DNA from: Ruminococcaceae bacterium UBA2806
GTDB lineage: Bacteria > Bacillota > Clostridia > Oscillospirales > Acutalibacteraceae
Assembly (NCBI GenBank): GCA_002351795.1
Contig: DEHG01000067.1
Location: 9,692-21,736, forward strand
DNA length: 12,045 bases
Reading direction: 5' to 3'
Shown: one piece after another, positions 1 through 7,814 of the stretch
Numbering within the stretch: the stretch's first letter is position 1
Layout: every line of letters begins with the position of its first letter
Position numbers and translations under genes: made by a program
Notes under the pieces: generated by a model
Seen by the model: the letters and a program-made list of their open reading frames with translations, nothing else
Told to the model about the DNA's origin: nothing
Database searches by the model: none

Positions 1-1
1 T

Positions 2-133
2 GAAATAGGAATGCATTGCCTTGGCTGTCCGGCTTCAAGGGGCGAGACTATCGAGCAGGCTTGCATGGTTCACGGTGTAAATGCAGATGAGCTTGTTGCA
101 AAGCTCAATGCTCATATCGCAGCAAATCAGTAA
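2..133 (+). CDS. DUF1858 / hybrid-cluster-associated redox disulfide protein, 3' end only
   Basis: The first 43 codons of the window, open from the left edge, end at a TAA at 131-133. The peptide contains MHCLGCPASRGETIEQAC, a close match to the C-terminal half of the DUF1858 family (hybrid cluster protein-associated redox disulfide domain). These are small proteins of about 65-75 residues with a CxxC pair, here the CLGC at visible residues 6-9. A putative thiol-disulfide or redox role is known only by association with hybrid cluster proteins; no reaction is established. The start codon lies left of the window. Transcription could continue into trmK, since the hairpin that follows is not a convincing terminator. 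Confidence 0.85.
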   Translation, partial: EIGMHCLGCPASRGETIEQACMVHGVNADELVAKLNAHIAANQ

Positions 134-145
134 GTTTTTTTGAAG

Positions 146-173
146 AGCCGCAGAGAAAAACAGCTCTGCGGCT
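146..173 (+). terminator. Perfect 10-bp hairpin, at best a weak terminator
   Basis: AGCCGCAGAG (146-155) and CTCTGCGGCT (164-173) form a perfect, GC-rich 10-bp stem with an 8-nt loop. On the + strand it is followed by ATATTTA, not a proper U-tract; the run of seven T (135-141) lies upstream of the stem. There is no room for a promoter between the hairpin and the trmK ribosome binding site at 184-189. The trmK cluster is therefore probably read through this hairpin, which may act as a partial terminator, an attenuator-like element or an mRNA 3'-end stabiliser. Confidence 0.45.
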
Positions 174-183
174 ATATTTATGC

Positions 184-189
184 AGAGGG
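184..189 (+). promoter_or_regulatory. Ribosome binding site deciding the trmK start
   Basis: AGAGGG at 184-189 sits 8 nt before the in-frame TTG at 198. It cannot serve the ATG at 180, which lies upstream of it, nor the GTG at 189, which overlaps it. This favours the TTG start. Confidence 0.6.
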
Positions 190-197
190 TGAAATTA

Positions 198-905
198 TTG
201 AAGCTGGATGAAAGACTGTCGCTTTGTGCGTCATTTGTCAGGGAGAAGAAAATGGTTGCTGATATAGGTACAGATCATGCATATCTGCCCGTATATCTTG
301 TAAAAAGCGGAAAAACCGATTTTGCTGTAGCTGCGGATGTAAGAGTCGGGCCGCTTGAAAATGCAGCGGGAAACATTGCCGAAAACGGTCTTTCGGACAG
401 AATAAAAACAGTCCTGTCTGACGGTCTTGATAAAATATCACCAGAAGAGGCTGACGATATTGTAATTGCCGGAATGGGCGGGGAGCTGATCGCAAGAATA
501 ATCGAGGATGCTCCGTGGCTTAAAAACAGTGAAAAGCATCTTATCCTGCAGCCTATGACAAGAGCTGAGGAGCTGAGGTCATATCTTTCCCGCAGCGGAT
601 TCAGGATAATCAGCGAGAAAGCCTGTATCTCATGCAAAAAGTGCTACAGCGTCATGCTTTGTGAATATGACGGTATAATCAGGGAGTGCAGCGATCTGTA
701 CAGATATATAGGTGATCTTGTCAGTGATGAAAGCATTGAAGCGGGAAGATATATTTATATTGTAACTGAAAAGCTGAAAAAGAAAATAAAAGGCTTTGGC
801 AGGGATACATCCGAATATGAAAGTCTTTCATCAATTATAACACAGTTAGAGCAGATAACAGCGGAAAGGAATGGCAATAATGACATCAGCATTGGAAATA
901 TATGA
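198..905 (+). CDS. trmK: tRNA (adenine(22)-N1)-methyltransferase TrmK
   Basis: This is a class I SAM-dependent methyltransferase of the TrmK (YqfN) family, which makes m1A at position 22 of tRNA in the cytoplasm. Numbered from TTG 198 (235 aa), the SAM-binding motif I is ADIGTDHAYLP at residues 21-31, AGMGGELI at about 91-98 is the second family block, and LILQPM at 115-120 precedes the C-terminal helical part. The length fits the family. The TTG start gives the typical N-terminus MKLDERL and lies 8 nt after AGAGGG; an ATG at 180 would add six residues but has no ribosome binding site. The next gene starts inside its 3' end. In Firmicutes trmK is regularly followed by a Nif3-family gene, as here, which supports the assignment. 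A short Cys cluster, SCKKC, occurs at about residues 145-149; I know of no role for it. Confidence 0.93.
   Translation: MKLDERLSLCASFVREKKMVADIGTDHAYLPVYLVKSGKTDFAVAADVRVGPLENAAGNIAENGLSDRIKTVLSDGLDKISPEEADDIVIAGMGGELIARIIEDAPWLKNSEKHLILQPMTRAEELRSYLSRSGFRIISEKACISCKKCYSVMLCEYDGIIRECSDLYRYIGDLVSDESIEAGRYIYIVTEKLKKKIKGFGRDTSEYESLSSIITQLEQITAERNGNNDISIGNI
863..870 (+). promoter_or_regulatory. Ribosome binding site for the Nif3-like gene
   Basis: GGAAAGGA at 863-870, inside the end of trmK, ends 9 nt before ATG 880 and directly abuts ATG 871. The spacing favours 880 as the start, and overlap with trmK implies translational coupling. Confidence 0.55.
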
Positions 906-1638
906 ATATATAGACAGCTTTGCGCCGTTTGACAGCGCAATGGGCTTTGATAATGTAGGATTGCTTGTAGGTGACATGAATGCAAAGTCGGAGAAGGTAC
1001 TGCTTGCGTTGGATATCACATCAGATGTTATTGAAGAAGCGGTAAAAAAGAATGTTTCAATTATTGTGACCCATCATCCGATAATATTCAATCCGCTGAA
1101 AAAACTGACGGCGGACAGTCTGCAGTATAAGCTTGCCAGGAACGATATTACAGTAATATCTGCACATACAAATTTAGATATCTGTAACGGCGGAGTAAAC
1201 GATACCTTAGCCCGTATCATAGGACTGAGCTTTGATGTAAATACTAATGAGGACTGTTATCTGACAGGTGAAATTGAGAAGGCTGTAAATTGCAGAGAAT
1301 TTGCAGACCTCATTTGTAATAAAATCGGCTGTAAAGGTGTGAGGTTTGCAGAGAAAAAAGGCAGTATCAAAAAAGTAACTGTTTCCTGCGGAGCAGGGGG
1401 CGGGAATATTTTTGAAGCTGCGGCGCAGAATTCAGATGCATTTCTTACAGGTGAAATAAAACATCACGAGATATTATTTGCAAGAGAGAATAATATAGCC
1501 GTTTATGATATCGGACATTTCCGCAGTGAGGATATCATTATTGACAGATTGGTTAAAATATTTGCTGAACGTTTTCCCGGAACGGTTTTTGAAAAGGCGG
1601 AAAGCGACAGTGAAGATATAAGTTATTATATACCGTAA
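880..1638 (+). CDS. Nif3-like dinuclear metal centre protein (GTP cyclohydrolase 1 type 2 family)
   Basis: This is a 252-residue member of the Nif3/YqfO family, hexameric cytoplasmic proteins that bind two metal ions per subunit. The annotated GTP cyclohydrolase activity is not established for most members, so the cellular role is open. Metal-binding residues are recognisable: VTHHP at 63-67 (His65, His66), HTNLD at 96-100 (Asp100) and GHFRSE at 212-217 (His213, Glu217). The start EIYEYIDSFAPFDSAMGFDN is typical of the family. At about 250 residues it lacks the extra middle PII/CutA-like domain found in about 370-residue homologues such as Bacillus YqfO. ATG 880 is preferred over ATG 871 because of the distance to GGAAAGGA. 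The coding region overlaps trmK by 26 nt, so the two are almost certainly cotranscribed. rqcH follows 12 nt after the stop. Confidence 0.92.
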   Translation: MTSALEIYEYIDSFAPFDSAMGFDNVGLLVGDMNAKSEKVLLALDITSDVIEEAVKKNVSIIVTHHPIIFNPLKKLTADSLQYKLARNDITVISAHTNLDICNGGVNDTLARIIGLSFDVNTNEDCYLTGEIEKAVNCREFADLICNKIGCKGVRFAEKKGSIKKVTVSCGAGGGNIFEAAAQNSDAFLTGEIKHHEILFARENNIAVYDIGHFRSEDIIIDRLVKIFAERFPGTVFEKAESDSEDISYYIP

Positions 1639-1650
1639 AAGGAGGAGAAT

Positions 1651-3396
1651 ATGGCACTTGACGGTGTATTTTTAAGACATATAAAAAAAGAGATCGAAAG
1701 CAGACTTACAGACAGTAAGGTTGATAAGATATATCAGCCTATGCGTGATCAGCTTGTACTGTCCATGCGATCGAGAGAAGGGACTGACCTTCTGCTGATA
1801 TCTGCAAGGGCGAACAGTCCGAGAATAAATATAACAAATGTAAAGCCCGAAAATCCGAAGGTGCCGCCGATGCTTTGTATGCTTCTGAGAAAAAGGCTGA
1901 CAGGCGCAAGACTCCGCAGAGTGATCCAGCCGGAGCTTGAAAGACTGCTCATGCTTGAATTTGAGGGAAAAAACGAGCTTGGGGATACGGTAATGCTGTC
2001 ATTAGCTGTAGAAATAATGGGACAGTACAGCAATATCATATTTATAGATGAAAACGGGGCAATAATTGATGCAGTAAAGCGTGTTGATGCTTCAATGTCC
2101 TCGCAAAGACTTGTACTTCCCGGAATGAAATATGAACAGCCGCCCAAGCAGTCAAAGATTTGTATGCTGAGCTGTGAAGCAGAGGATATAATCAAGGCTG
2201 TAGAGTCTGTCCCGGGGTCAAAGCCCTTGAATAAAGCCTTGCTTTCAGTTATACAAGGCGTGTCACCGATAATCTGCCGGGAGCTTGAATACCTGACGGG
2301 CAGGGGAGCGGATGTGTTTTCTGATGATCTTGATGAGGAAAGACGTACAAGGCTTTCATATTTTCTGAAAAGAGATATAGCCCTTGTCCGTGAATGCAGC
2401 GGAGAACCTTTTCTTATCACTGATATGAAAAATAAGCCTATAGACTTTACATATGAATACATACAGCAGTATGGCAGCGGAAGAGCAAAAAAGGAAGCGG
2501 ATTCATTCAGCGAACTTCTTGATCTGTATTATGCAAAAAAGGATAATGCTGATGCAATAAGGTCAAAGGCTGAGGATCTTACAAAGCTGCTCAATAATGC
2601 CGCATCAAGGCTTATAAGAAAGATATATGCACAGACTGATGAGCTTAAAAGCTGCGCCGACAGGGAACAGCTGCGAATAAGCGGTGATCTGCTGCAGGCA
2701 AATCTGTACCGTATTGAAAAGGGAGCTTGTGAATGCAGGGTTGAGAATTTCTATGATGAAAATATGTCAGAGGTAACGATCAAGCTTGATCCCGCATTAA
2801 GCGCAGCTGCAAATGCCCAGCGCTATTATAAAAGCTACCAAAAAGCAAAAACTGCCGAGCAGGTTCTTAAAGTTCAGATAGAGAAAGCAGAAAGCGAGCT
2901 GGATTATGTATCCTCAGTTCTGGATTCAATAAGCCGTGCGGAAACGGTCAGGGAGCTTGGAGAGATAAGACAGGAGCTTATCGAACAGGGCTATATTAAA
3001 ATGAAGGGCAAAAAACAGAAGCCCGATCAGCCGCTTCCGCCAAAGGAATATATTTCCAGTACAGGTTTCCGTATCCTTGTCGGCAGAAATAATAAGCAGA
3101 ATGATAAGCTGACTCTTAAACAGGCGGATAAAAATGATCTCTGGTTTCATACAAAGGATATACCCGGTTCACATACAATTATCATTACCGGAGGAAAAGA
3201 GCCGGATGATGATACTATGCTTATGGCGGCGTCGCTTGCGGCTTATAACAGCAAGGCAAGAGAAGCGGGGAAGGTGCCAGTTGATTTTACAAAGGTACGC
3301 TATGTAAGCAAACCTCAGGGTTCAAAGCCGGGGATGGTAATATATGTAAACCAGCAGACTATGTTTGTTACCCCTGAAAACTTTGAAAAAGAATAA
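1651..3396 (+). CDS. rqcH: Ribosome quality control protein RqcH (NFACT / fibronectin-binding FbpA family)
   Basis: This 581-residue NFACT protein is the bacterial counterpart of eukaryotic Rqc2/NEMF. In Bacillus it binds obstructed 50S subunits carrying peptidyl-tRNA, recruits tRNA-Ala and adds C-terminal Ala tails that mark stalled chains for degradation. Older annotations call it fibronectin-binding protein. The NFACT-N domain starts with MALDGVFLRH and carries EIMG at 121-124, at the same numbering as in B. subtilis. A charged, helix-rich segment at roughly 285-440 is the predicted coiled coil. The C-terminal NFACT-R domain begins near residue 464 and contains DLWFHTKDIPGSH at about 496-508. 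The position corresponding to the functionally important Asp97-Arg98 of B. subtilis reads Glu97-Arg98 here. A strong AGGAGG at 1640-1645 lies 5 nt before the ATG. It is the last gene of the trmK cluster. Confidence 0.93.
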   Translation: MALDGVFLRHIKKEIESRLTDSKVDKIYQPMRDQLVLSMRSREGTDLLLISARANSPRINITNVKPENPKVPPMLCMLLRKRLTGARLRRVIQPELERLLMLEFEGKNELGDTVMLSLAVEIMGQYSNIIFIDENGAIIDAVKRVDASMSSQRLVLPGMKYEQPPKQSKICMLSCEAEDIIKAVESVPGSKPLNKALLSVIQGVSPIICRELEYLTGRGADVFSDDLDEERRTRLSYFLKRDIALVRECSGEPFLITDMKNKPIDFTYEYIQQYGSGRAKKEADSFSELLDLYYAKKDNADAIRSKAEDLTKLLNNAASRLIRKIYAQTDELKSCADREQLRISGDLLQANLYRIEKGACECRVENFYDENMSEVTIKLDPALSAAANAQRYYKSYQKAKTAEQVLKVQIEKAESELDYVSSVLDSISRAETVRELGEIRQELIEQGYIKMKGKKQKPDQPLPPKEYISSTGFRILVGRNNKQNDKLTLKQADKNDLWFHTKDIPGSHTIIITGGKEPDDDTMLMAASLAAYNSKAREAGKVPVDFTKVRYVSKPQGSKPGMVIYVNQQTMFVTPENFEKE

Positions 3397-3707
3397 AAAT
3401 ATATCATGCAATTTATTGTCTGACACACTGTTTTCATTTTTATGATACAGCTGAGAACCTGTGATACTGAACAAAAAAATTGATGTTGTTTTGTTTAGTT
3501 GTACAGCATGACATTATATCTGTATTCAATATATGTTAATTTATGTAAAAAATGCTAAATTTATATCCTATTCTTAATGTTATTTGTGTTAAAAATAGAA
3601 AAAATCATTATTCTATAAAAGAACTTTAATTGTCAAAATATGTAATATGATTGATAAGGACGAAGTTAAAGAGAAAAATAATGAAATGAGAATTTGGAGG
3701 ATTAGTT
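3397..3707. other. AT-rich 311-bp intergenic region upstream of the Na/Pi transporter
   Basis: There is no credible ORF, tRNA-like sequence or GC-rich hairpin, and no clear rho-independent terminator for rqcH. The region is strongly AT-rich. It must contain the transporter's promoter if that gene is independently transcribed, but I cannot place one: TATAAA at 3614-3619 is a good -10 candidate without a matching -35, and TTGTCA at 3630-3635 has no good -10 at normal spacing. No convincing Pho-box repeats were found by eye. The only certain element is the ribosome binding site GGAGG at 3696-3700, 7 nt before the ATG. Confidence 0.6.
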
Positions 3708-5354
3708 ATGATCATACAGATCATCCTCGCACTTGGAGGACTCGGTCTCTTCCTTTATGGAATGAAACTGATGGGAGAAGGACTTGAACTTGCAGCCGGT
3801 TCCAATCTGAGGACGCTGCTCGAAAAGCTGACGACAAATCGTTTTCTCGGAGCGCTTGTGGGCGTTGTTGTAACGGCCATTATACAGAGCTCAACGGCAG
3901 TATCGGTAATGTGCATAGGCTTTGTCAATGCAACGATAATGAATATCGGTCAGGCTATGGGCGTAATAATGGGCGCCACCATTGGTACTACTGTTACCAG
4001 TGTTCTTTTGTCGATCAGGATATCTGATTATGCGCCGCTTGCAATTTTTATAGGCGCTATTATGGTTATGATCTGTAAAAAGAACAATCAGAAATATATC
4101 GGTCAGATAATTGCCGGATTCGGTATTCTGTTTTACGGAATGTCGACTATGAGTCAGAATCTCAAGCCGATAGCAGAATCTGAATTTTTCAAGAATATCA
4201 TAACTTCCGTAAGTAATCCTATTATAGGTGTAATTTTTGGTATAATTTTTGCCGCAGTACTTCAGAGTTCATCAGCGGCTGTAGGTGTTTTGCAGGCATT
4301 GGGTGCGGCAAGTGCGCTTGCACTTCCGGATTCCGTTTATATGGTATACGGCATCCATATCGGCGCCTGTGTAACGGCAGTTATTTCAACTATAGGCGCA
4401 ACAAAGGCTGCCAAGCGCACAGCGCTTTCATATGTATTGTTTACAGCTCTAGGAACATTCCTGTTTGCTCTTATCTCGGCATTTACGCCGTTTAACAGCT
4501 TTATTCAGAATGTTACGGACAGTGTTCCGTTCCAGATATCGCTTGTTCATATTATTTCAAGTATCATATCAACATTTGTCATGCTTCCCTGTGTTGATAT
4601 TATCATTAAGATATCGACAATTATTATTCCCGGAGAAGAAGAAGGCGAGAAGGAAGCATGCAGACTCAAATATGTTGATGAACGTCTGCTTAAAACACCT
4701 CCTTTTGCTGTATCTCAGGTCACAAAAGAGATCGACAGAATGGGTAATCTTGCAAAGAAAAATTTTGCATTATCAATGAAGGCATTTATGAATAAAGACG
4801 CTGCAAAGATAAAAGAGGTTGAAGAAAACGAGGAAGTCATCGACTATATGAATATGGCAATAACAGATTTCCTTGTAAAGCTCAATGGTCTTAATCTTGA
4901 GGACAGCGACCGTCTGAAGATCGGTTCATATTATCATGTTGTCAGCGATATGGAGCGTATAGGCGACCATGCAGAAAATATCTGTGAGCTTGCAAATATG
5001 CTTATTACAAAGGAAGAATCATTCAGCGAGGATGCTGCTTCCGAGATAGAGAGCATGAATACACTTGTTACAAATATCATTGATGATTCTCTTAAAATGT
5101 TTGAATCAAGTCATTTTGATCAGAAAATGATCGACCTTGTAAGCACGATAGAAGAAGAGATCGATGACAAAACGGCACTGTATAAGGACAAACATATTGA
5201 CAGGCTCAGCGAAGGCAAATGCAATGCTACTGTAGGCACTCTGTTTATGGAGCTTTTGACAAATCTTGAAAGAATTGCCGATCACAGCACAAATATTGCA
5301 TTTTCAATGTATCCTAAGAAGCATACCGGAAAAGAAGAGGCTGTTCAAGCATGA
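3708..5354 (+). CDS. Na+/phosphate cotransporter family protein with C-terminal PhoU-like domain
   Basis: This 548-residue membrane protein belongs to the Na/Pi cotransporter II (NptA/YjbB-type) family and is predicted to move inorganic phosphate across the cytoplasmic membrane with Na+. The first about 310 residues hold several hydrophobic segments and two inverted-repeat halves, each with the family QSS motif: AIIQSSTAVSV (Gln60-Ser62) and AVLQSSSAAVG (Gln186-Ser188). From about residue 335 to the end is a soluble PhoU-like helical domain with its two metal-binding-type motifs, MERIGDHAENI (415-425) and LERIADHSTNI (520-530). This fusion is common in bacteria, and the PhoU part is thought to regulate the transporter from the cytoplasm. 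A GGAGG lies 7 nt before the start. The gene stands alone, with a 311-bp gap before it and a terminator 35 bp after it. Direction of transport (uptake or export) cannot be told from sequence. Confidence 0.92.
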   Translation: MIIQIILALGGLGLFLYGMKLMGEGLELAAGSNLRTLLEKLTTNRFLGALVGVVVTAIIQSSTAVSVMCIGFVNATIMNIGQAMGVIMGATIGTTVTSVLLSIRISDYAPLAIFIGAIMVMICKKNNQKYIGQIIAGFGILFYGMSTMSQNLKPIAESEFFKNIITSVSNPIIGVIFGIIFAAVLQSSSAAVGVLQALGAASALALPDSVYMVYGIHIGACVTAVISTIGATKAAKRTALSYVLFTALGTFLFALISAFTPFNSFIQNVTDSVPFQISLVHIISSIISTFVMLPCVDIIIKISTIIIPGEEEGEKEACRLKYVDERLLKTPPFAVSQVTKEIDRMGNLAKKNFALSMKAFMNKDAAKIKEVEENEEVIDYMNMAITDFLVKLNGLNLEDSDRLKIGSYYHVVSDMERIGDHAENICELANMLITKEESFSEDAASEIESMNTLVTNIIDDSLKMFESSHFDQKMIDLVSTIEEEIDDKTALYKDKHIDRLSEGKCNATVGTLFMELLTNLERIADHSTNIAFSMYPKKHTGKEEAVQA

Positions 5355-5388
5355 TCTCATAAATGCATTTATAAAAGAAAATAATTTA

Positions 5389-5424
5389 AAGCGTAGCAGT
5401 TTTACAGGCTGCTGCGCTTTTTTT
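5389..5424 (+). terminator. Rho-independent terminator of the Na/Pi transporter gene
   Basis: AAGCGTAGCAG (5389-5399) pairs with CTGCTGCGCTT (5409-5419) over 11 positions with one G-T pair and a 9-nt loop. The second arm runs into a tract of T up to 5424. It begins 35 bp after the transporter stop codon. Confidence 0.9.
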
Positions 5425-5451
5425 GCTCGTTTACAATATTTTCCGAGGAAT

Positions 5452-5503
5452 AAAACGACCGGCGAAAACCAGATCTCTGATCTGAATTTTTCCGGTCGTT
5501 TTT
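5452..5503. terminator. Bidirectional terminator between convergent genes
   Basis: AAAACGACCGG (5452-5462) pairs perfectly with CCGGTCGTTTT (5492-5502), and the interior holds a further small hairpin, AGATC/GATCT (5471-5475/5479-5483). T-rich sequence follows the stem on both strands: TTTTT on the + side, and the complement of the leading AATAAAA on the - side. It lies about 50 bp beyond the stop of the minus-strand gene, so it should terminate that gene and back up the + strand terminator at 5389. Confidence 0.88.
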
Positions 5504-5554
5504 CTGTACTCTGTTATCTTAATATAATTAGCTGAATAAGAAACGTCTGTATCA

Positions 5555-6397
5555 TTTTACTGTAGCCGTAAAATACGATCTTTCAACTGTTCCCGATGCA
5601 TCCATAACATCTATACGGATATTATAGGAGCCTGCTGCTGTCGGTTTGAATCTTGCGGAAGCTTTTGACGTATACTTGTCGCCAAGGAGTTTGAATGTGG
5701 TATTAGTGCTGCGCTTGAAATAGAATGAATATCTGTATGGCGCTTTTCCGCCGACTGCCTTGCCGATCATCGGGATAGCTGTGCCCTGCTTAACGCTTGT
5801 TCTGCCAACAACGGAAACGTTTGTTAGTTTAAGCTCGCTTACTGCCTTGACGGTAAAGAGCTTCTGAGCCTTTGTACCGTCAGCATCCCTGATTATTACC
5901 TTGATCTCATAATCAGCCTCGGATGTCGGAGCAAATGCAACGCTTGTATTTGTGCCGTATTCTGTTCCGAGGGTTTTCCATAAGCTGTTGCCGCTTCTTC
6001 TGTAGTAATATGCATAGGCGTAGGGTGATGTGCCGCCCTTTGCGCTTGCTGCAATTCTTACCTTATCACCGATCTGAACGATATTGCTGTTGATAACTGA
6101 GGTGTTTTCAAGTACTGCCGCACCGTATGATTTTACGGTAAATGTCTTTTCACTGGAAATTCCTTTGCTGTCCTTTACAATGACCTTTACATCAAATTCC
6201 GCAGCAGCGGTCGGAGTAAAGCTTGCTGTTGTTTTGTCGGTGAATTCATTTCCTATAGTTTTCCATTCACTATTGGTTGTACGCTTATAATAATATGAAT
6301 ATGTATAAGGAGCAGTTCCTCCCAAAGCGCTGCCTGTAATGGTTACGGGTGTTCCTGTCTTGACCTCTGAGGCATTTAACGTTGAATTGTTTTTAAG
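5555..6397 (-). repeat. Three tandem Ig-like repeats of about 92 residues
   Basis: The units lie at about 6397-6125, 6118-5840 and 5833-5555 in the minus-strand protein. Each has the same order: a beta strand with N/TSV or NAS, G(T/D)xVxI, a GG(T/K)xPYxYxxYY(K/R)R core, (W/F)KxxG, FxPTxxxxYxIxV, and a D(A/S)xG turn. These are extracellular Ig/PKD-like modules of the kind found repeated at the C-termini of surface proteins of ruminococci. They probably serve as spacers or carbohydrate/surface-binding modules, which is inference. Confidence 0.8.
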
Positions 6398-7814
6398 TGG
6401 AACCATTTCAGAATTTTCTTTGCAGAGTATGGTTACTGTCTTTGTTTCGGCATCATATTCAAGATTCAGATATTTGTTCTTTCCAAGACCGTGAGCCGTA
6501 ATACTCTTTCCTCTTTCACTCATTTTTTCAAGTGTAAAAGTAAAGCTCTTGTTATTCTCAAAGTCAAATATTGCGCTCTCGGAAAGAGCATAATATTTTC
6601 CTGTAGCTCTGTCATACAGACTGAAGCTGAGTGAATTATCCGATGAAGCGTCATATGTTGTTCTGAATTTGCCGTCGCTTTCCAGTGTGAAGAACTTGTC
6701 GATATCTGTCCAGTTATGCTCGTCTGTTACATAGTAAAGCATTGCATATCTGTTATCCTCAACATTCTTCAGAGCGACCGTATCATCAACAGAATAAACA
6801 GGAGTATTGAATGTACGGGAGCCTTCCATTACATAGCTGTATTTGGGATAAATAAGCTCTTTTGTGATATTCGCACCATAGAAAACTATTCTGTGAATCC
6901 TTTGACGGGTTCATCAGTCCGCTGTAATACGGATCATCCATTCTGTCGCCTGCGCCGAAGCCCTTTACGGGAGCATGTTGTATAAGGAAGATATTTCTGT
7001 CATTATAGTTCTTTTCAAGAAGATCTGTTACCCAGTCCAGCTGTTCATCCGTAAGCACATCATACTTGCCCGGGGATTTATTCAGTTCAAGCGCCATGAA
7101 AATAAACATATCGCCGGTTTTAGGCTCTATCATATAATAGTACGGTTTTCCGCTGTCTGATCCGTCCGTACCTGACGCTTTTATAAATGATTTCAGACCG
7201 CTGGAAACATCCTGACGCAGATCGTGATTGCCGTCGGATTCCCATATAGGATTTACATAATCACTCTTGCTGAGGATCTTTTCATAGACCTCCCATTCCT
7301 TATCAGGACCGGAATCATTTGTAACACAGTCGCCGGAAACTATTATATAATCCGAACCCATCTTTGTACTGAAATCAAGAGCCTGTTTAAGATTTGCTTC
7401 TGCATTTACATACCAGAAGTTGCCCTTGTCTATATGGATATCTGAATAAGTGCTGAATGTATAAAGCAGTCTGCCGCTTTCATTTTCCAGCCGTCTGCTA
7501 AATGGGATATTATAGACGGCATAGGCATCGGACACATTAAGAGAACCTGTTGTTGCGATAAGCTTTGTAGCATTTGCGGGGATAACGGTATGATAGCCCA
7601 TTGTTACAGTTTTCGTGGAATTATCCTTCATGCTCAGTTCAGCTATTGGATAATAGCCTGTCAAATCACTCTGGTCATCAGCCCAGTATAATTTATATGT
7701 ACCGCTTTTTTCTGCATAAAGGCTTATCGTACCCTGTGCATAACCGGAGGAAATACCGCCTTCAAATGAATAGCTTAAATTGCTGTCCTCAATTGAATTA
7801 AAGGACTTTCTGCC

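Noticed and set aside
1749..2462. 237-residue open frame on the minus strand inside rqcH
   Set aside because: It lies wholly inside a clear NFACT gene, has low-complexity Ser-rich content and no ribosome binding site or recognisable domain. It is a shadow frame.
3470..3495. AACAAAA/TTTTGTT inverted repeat after rqcH as a terminator
   Set aside because: Seven A/T-dominated pairs with a 12-nt loop are too weak to be called a terminator.
5266..5535. 89-residue + strand frame running from the transporter end through both terminators
   Set aside because: It crosses two rho-independent terminators and starts inside the PhoU domain out of frame.
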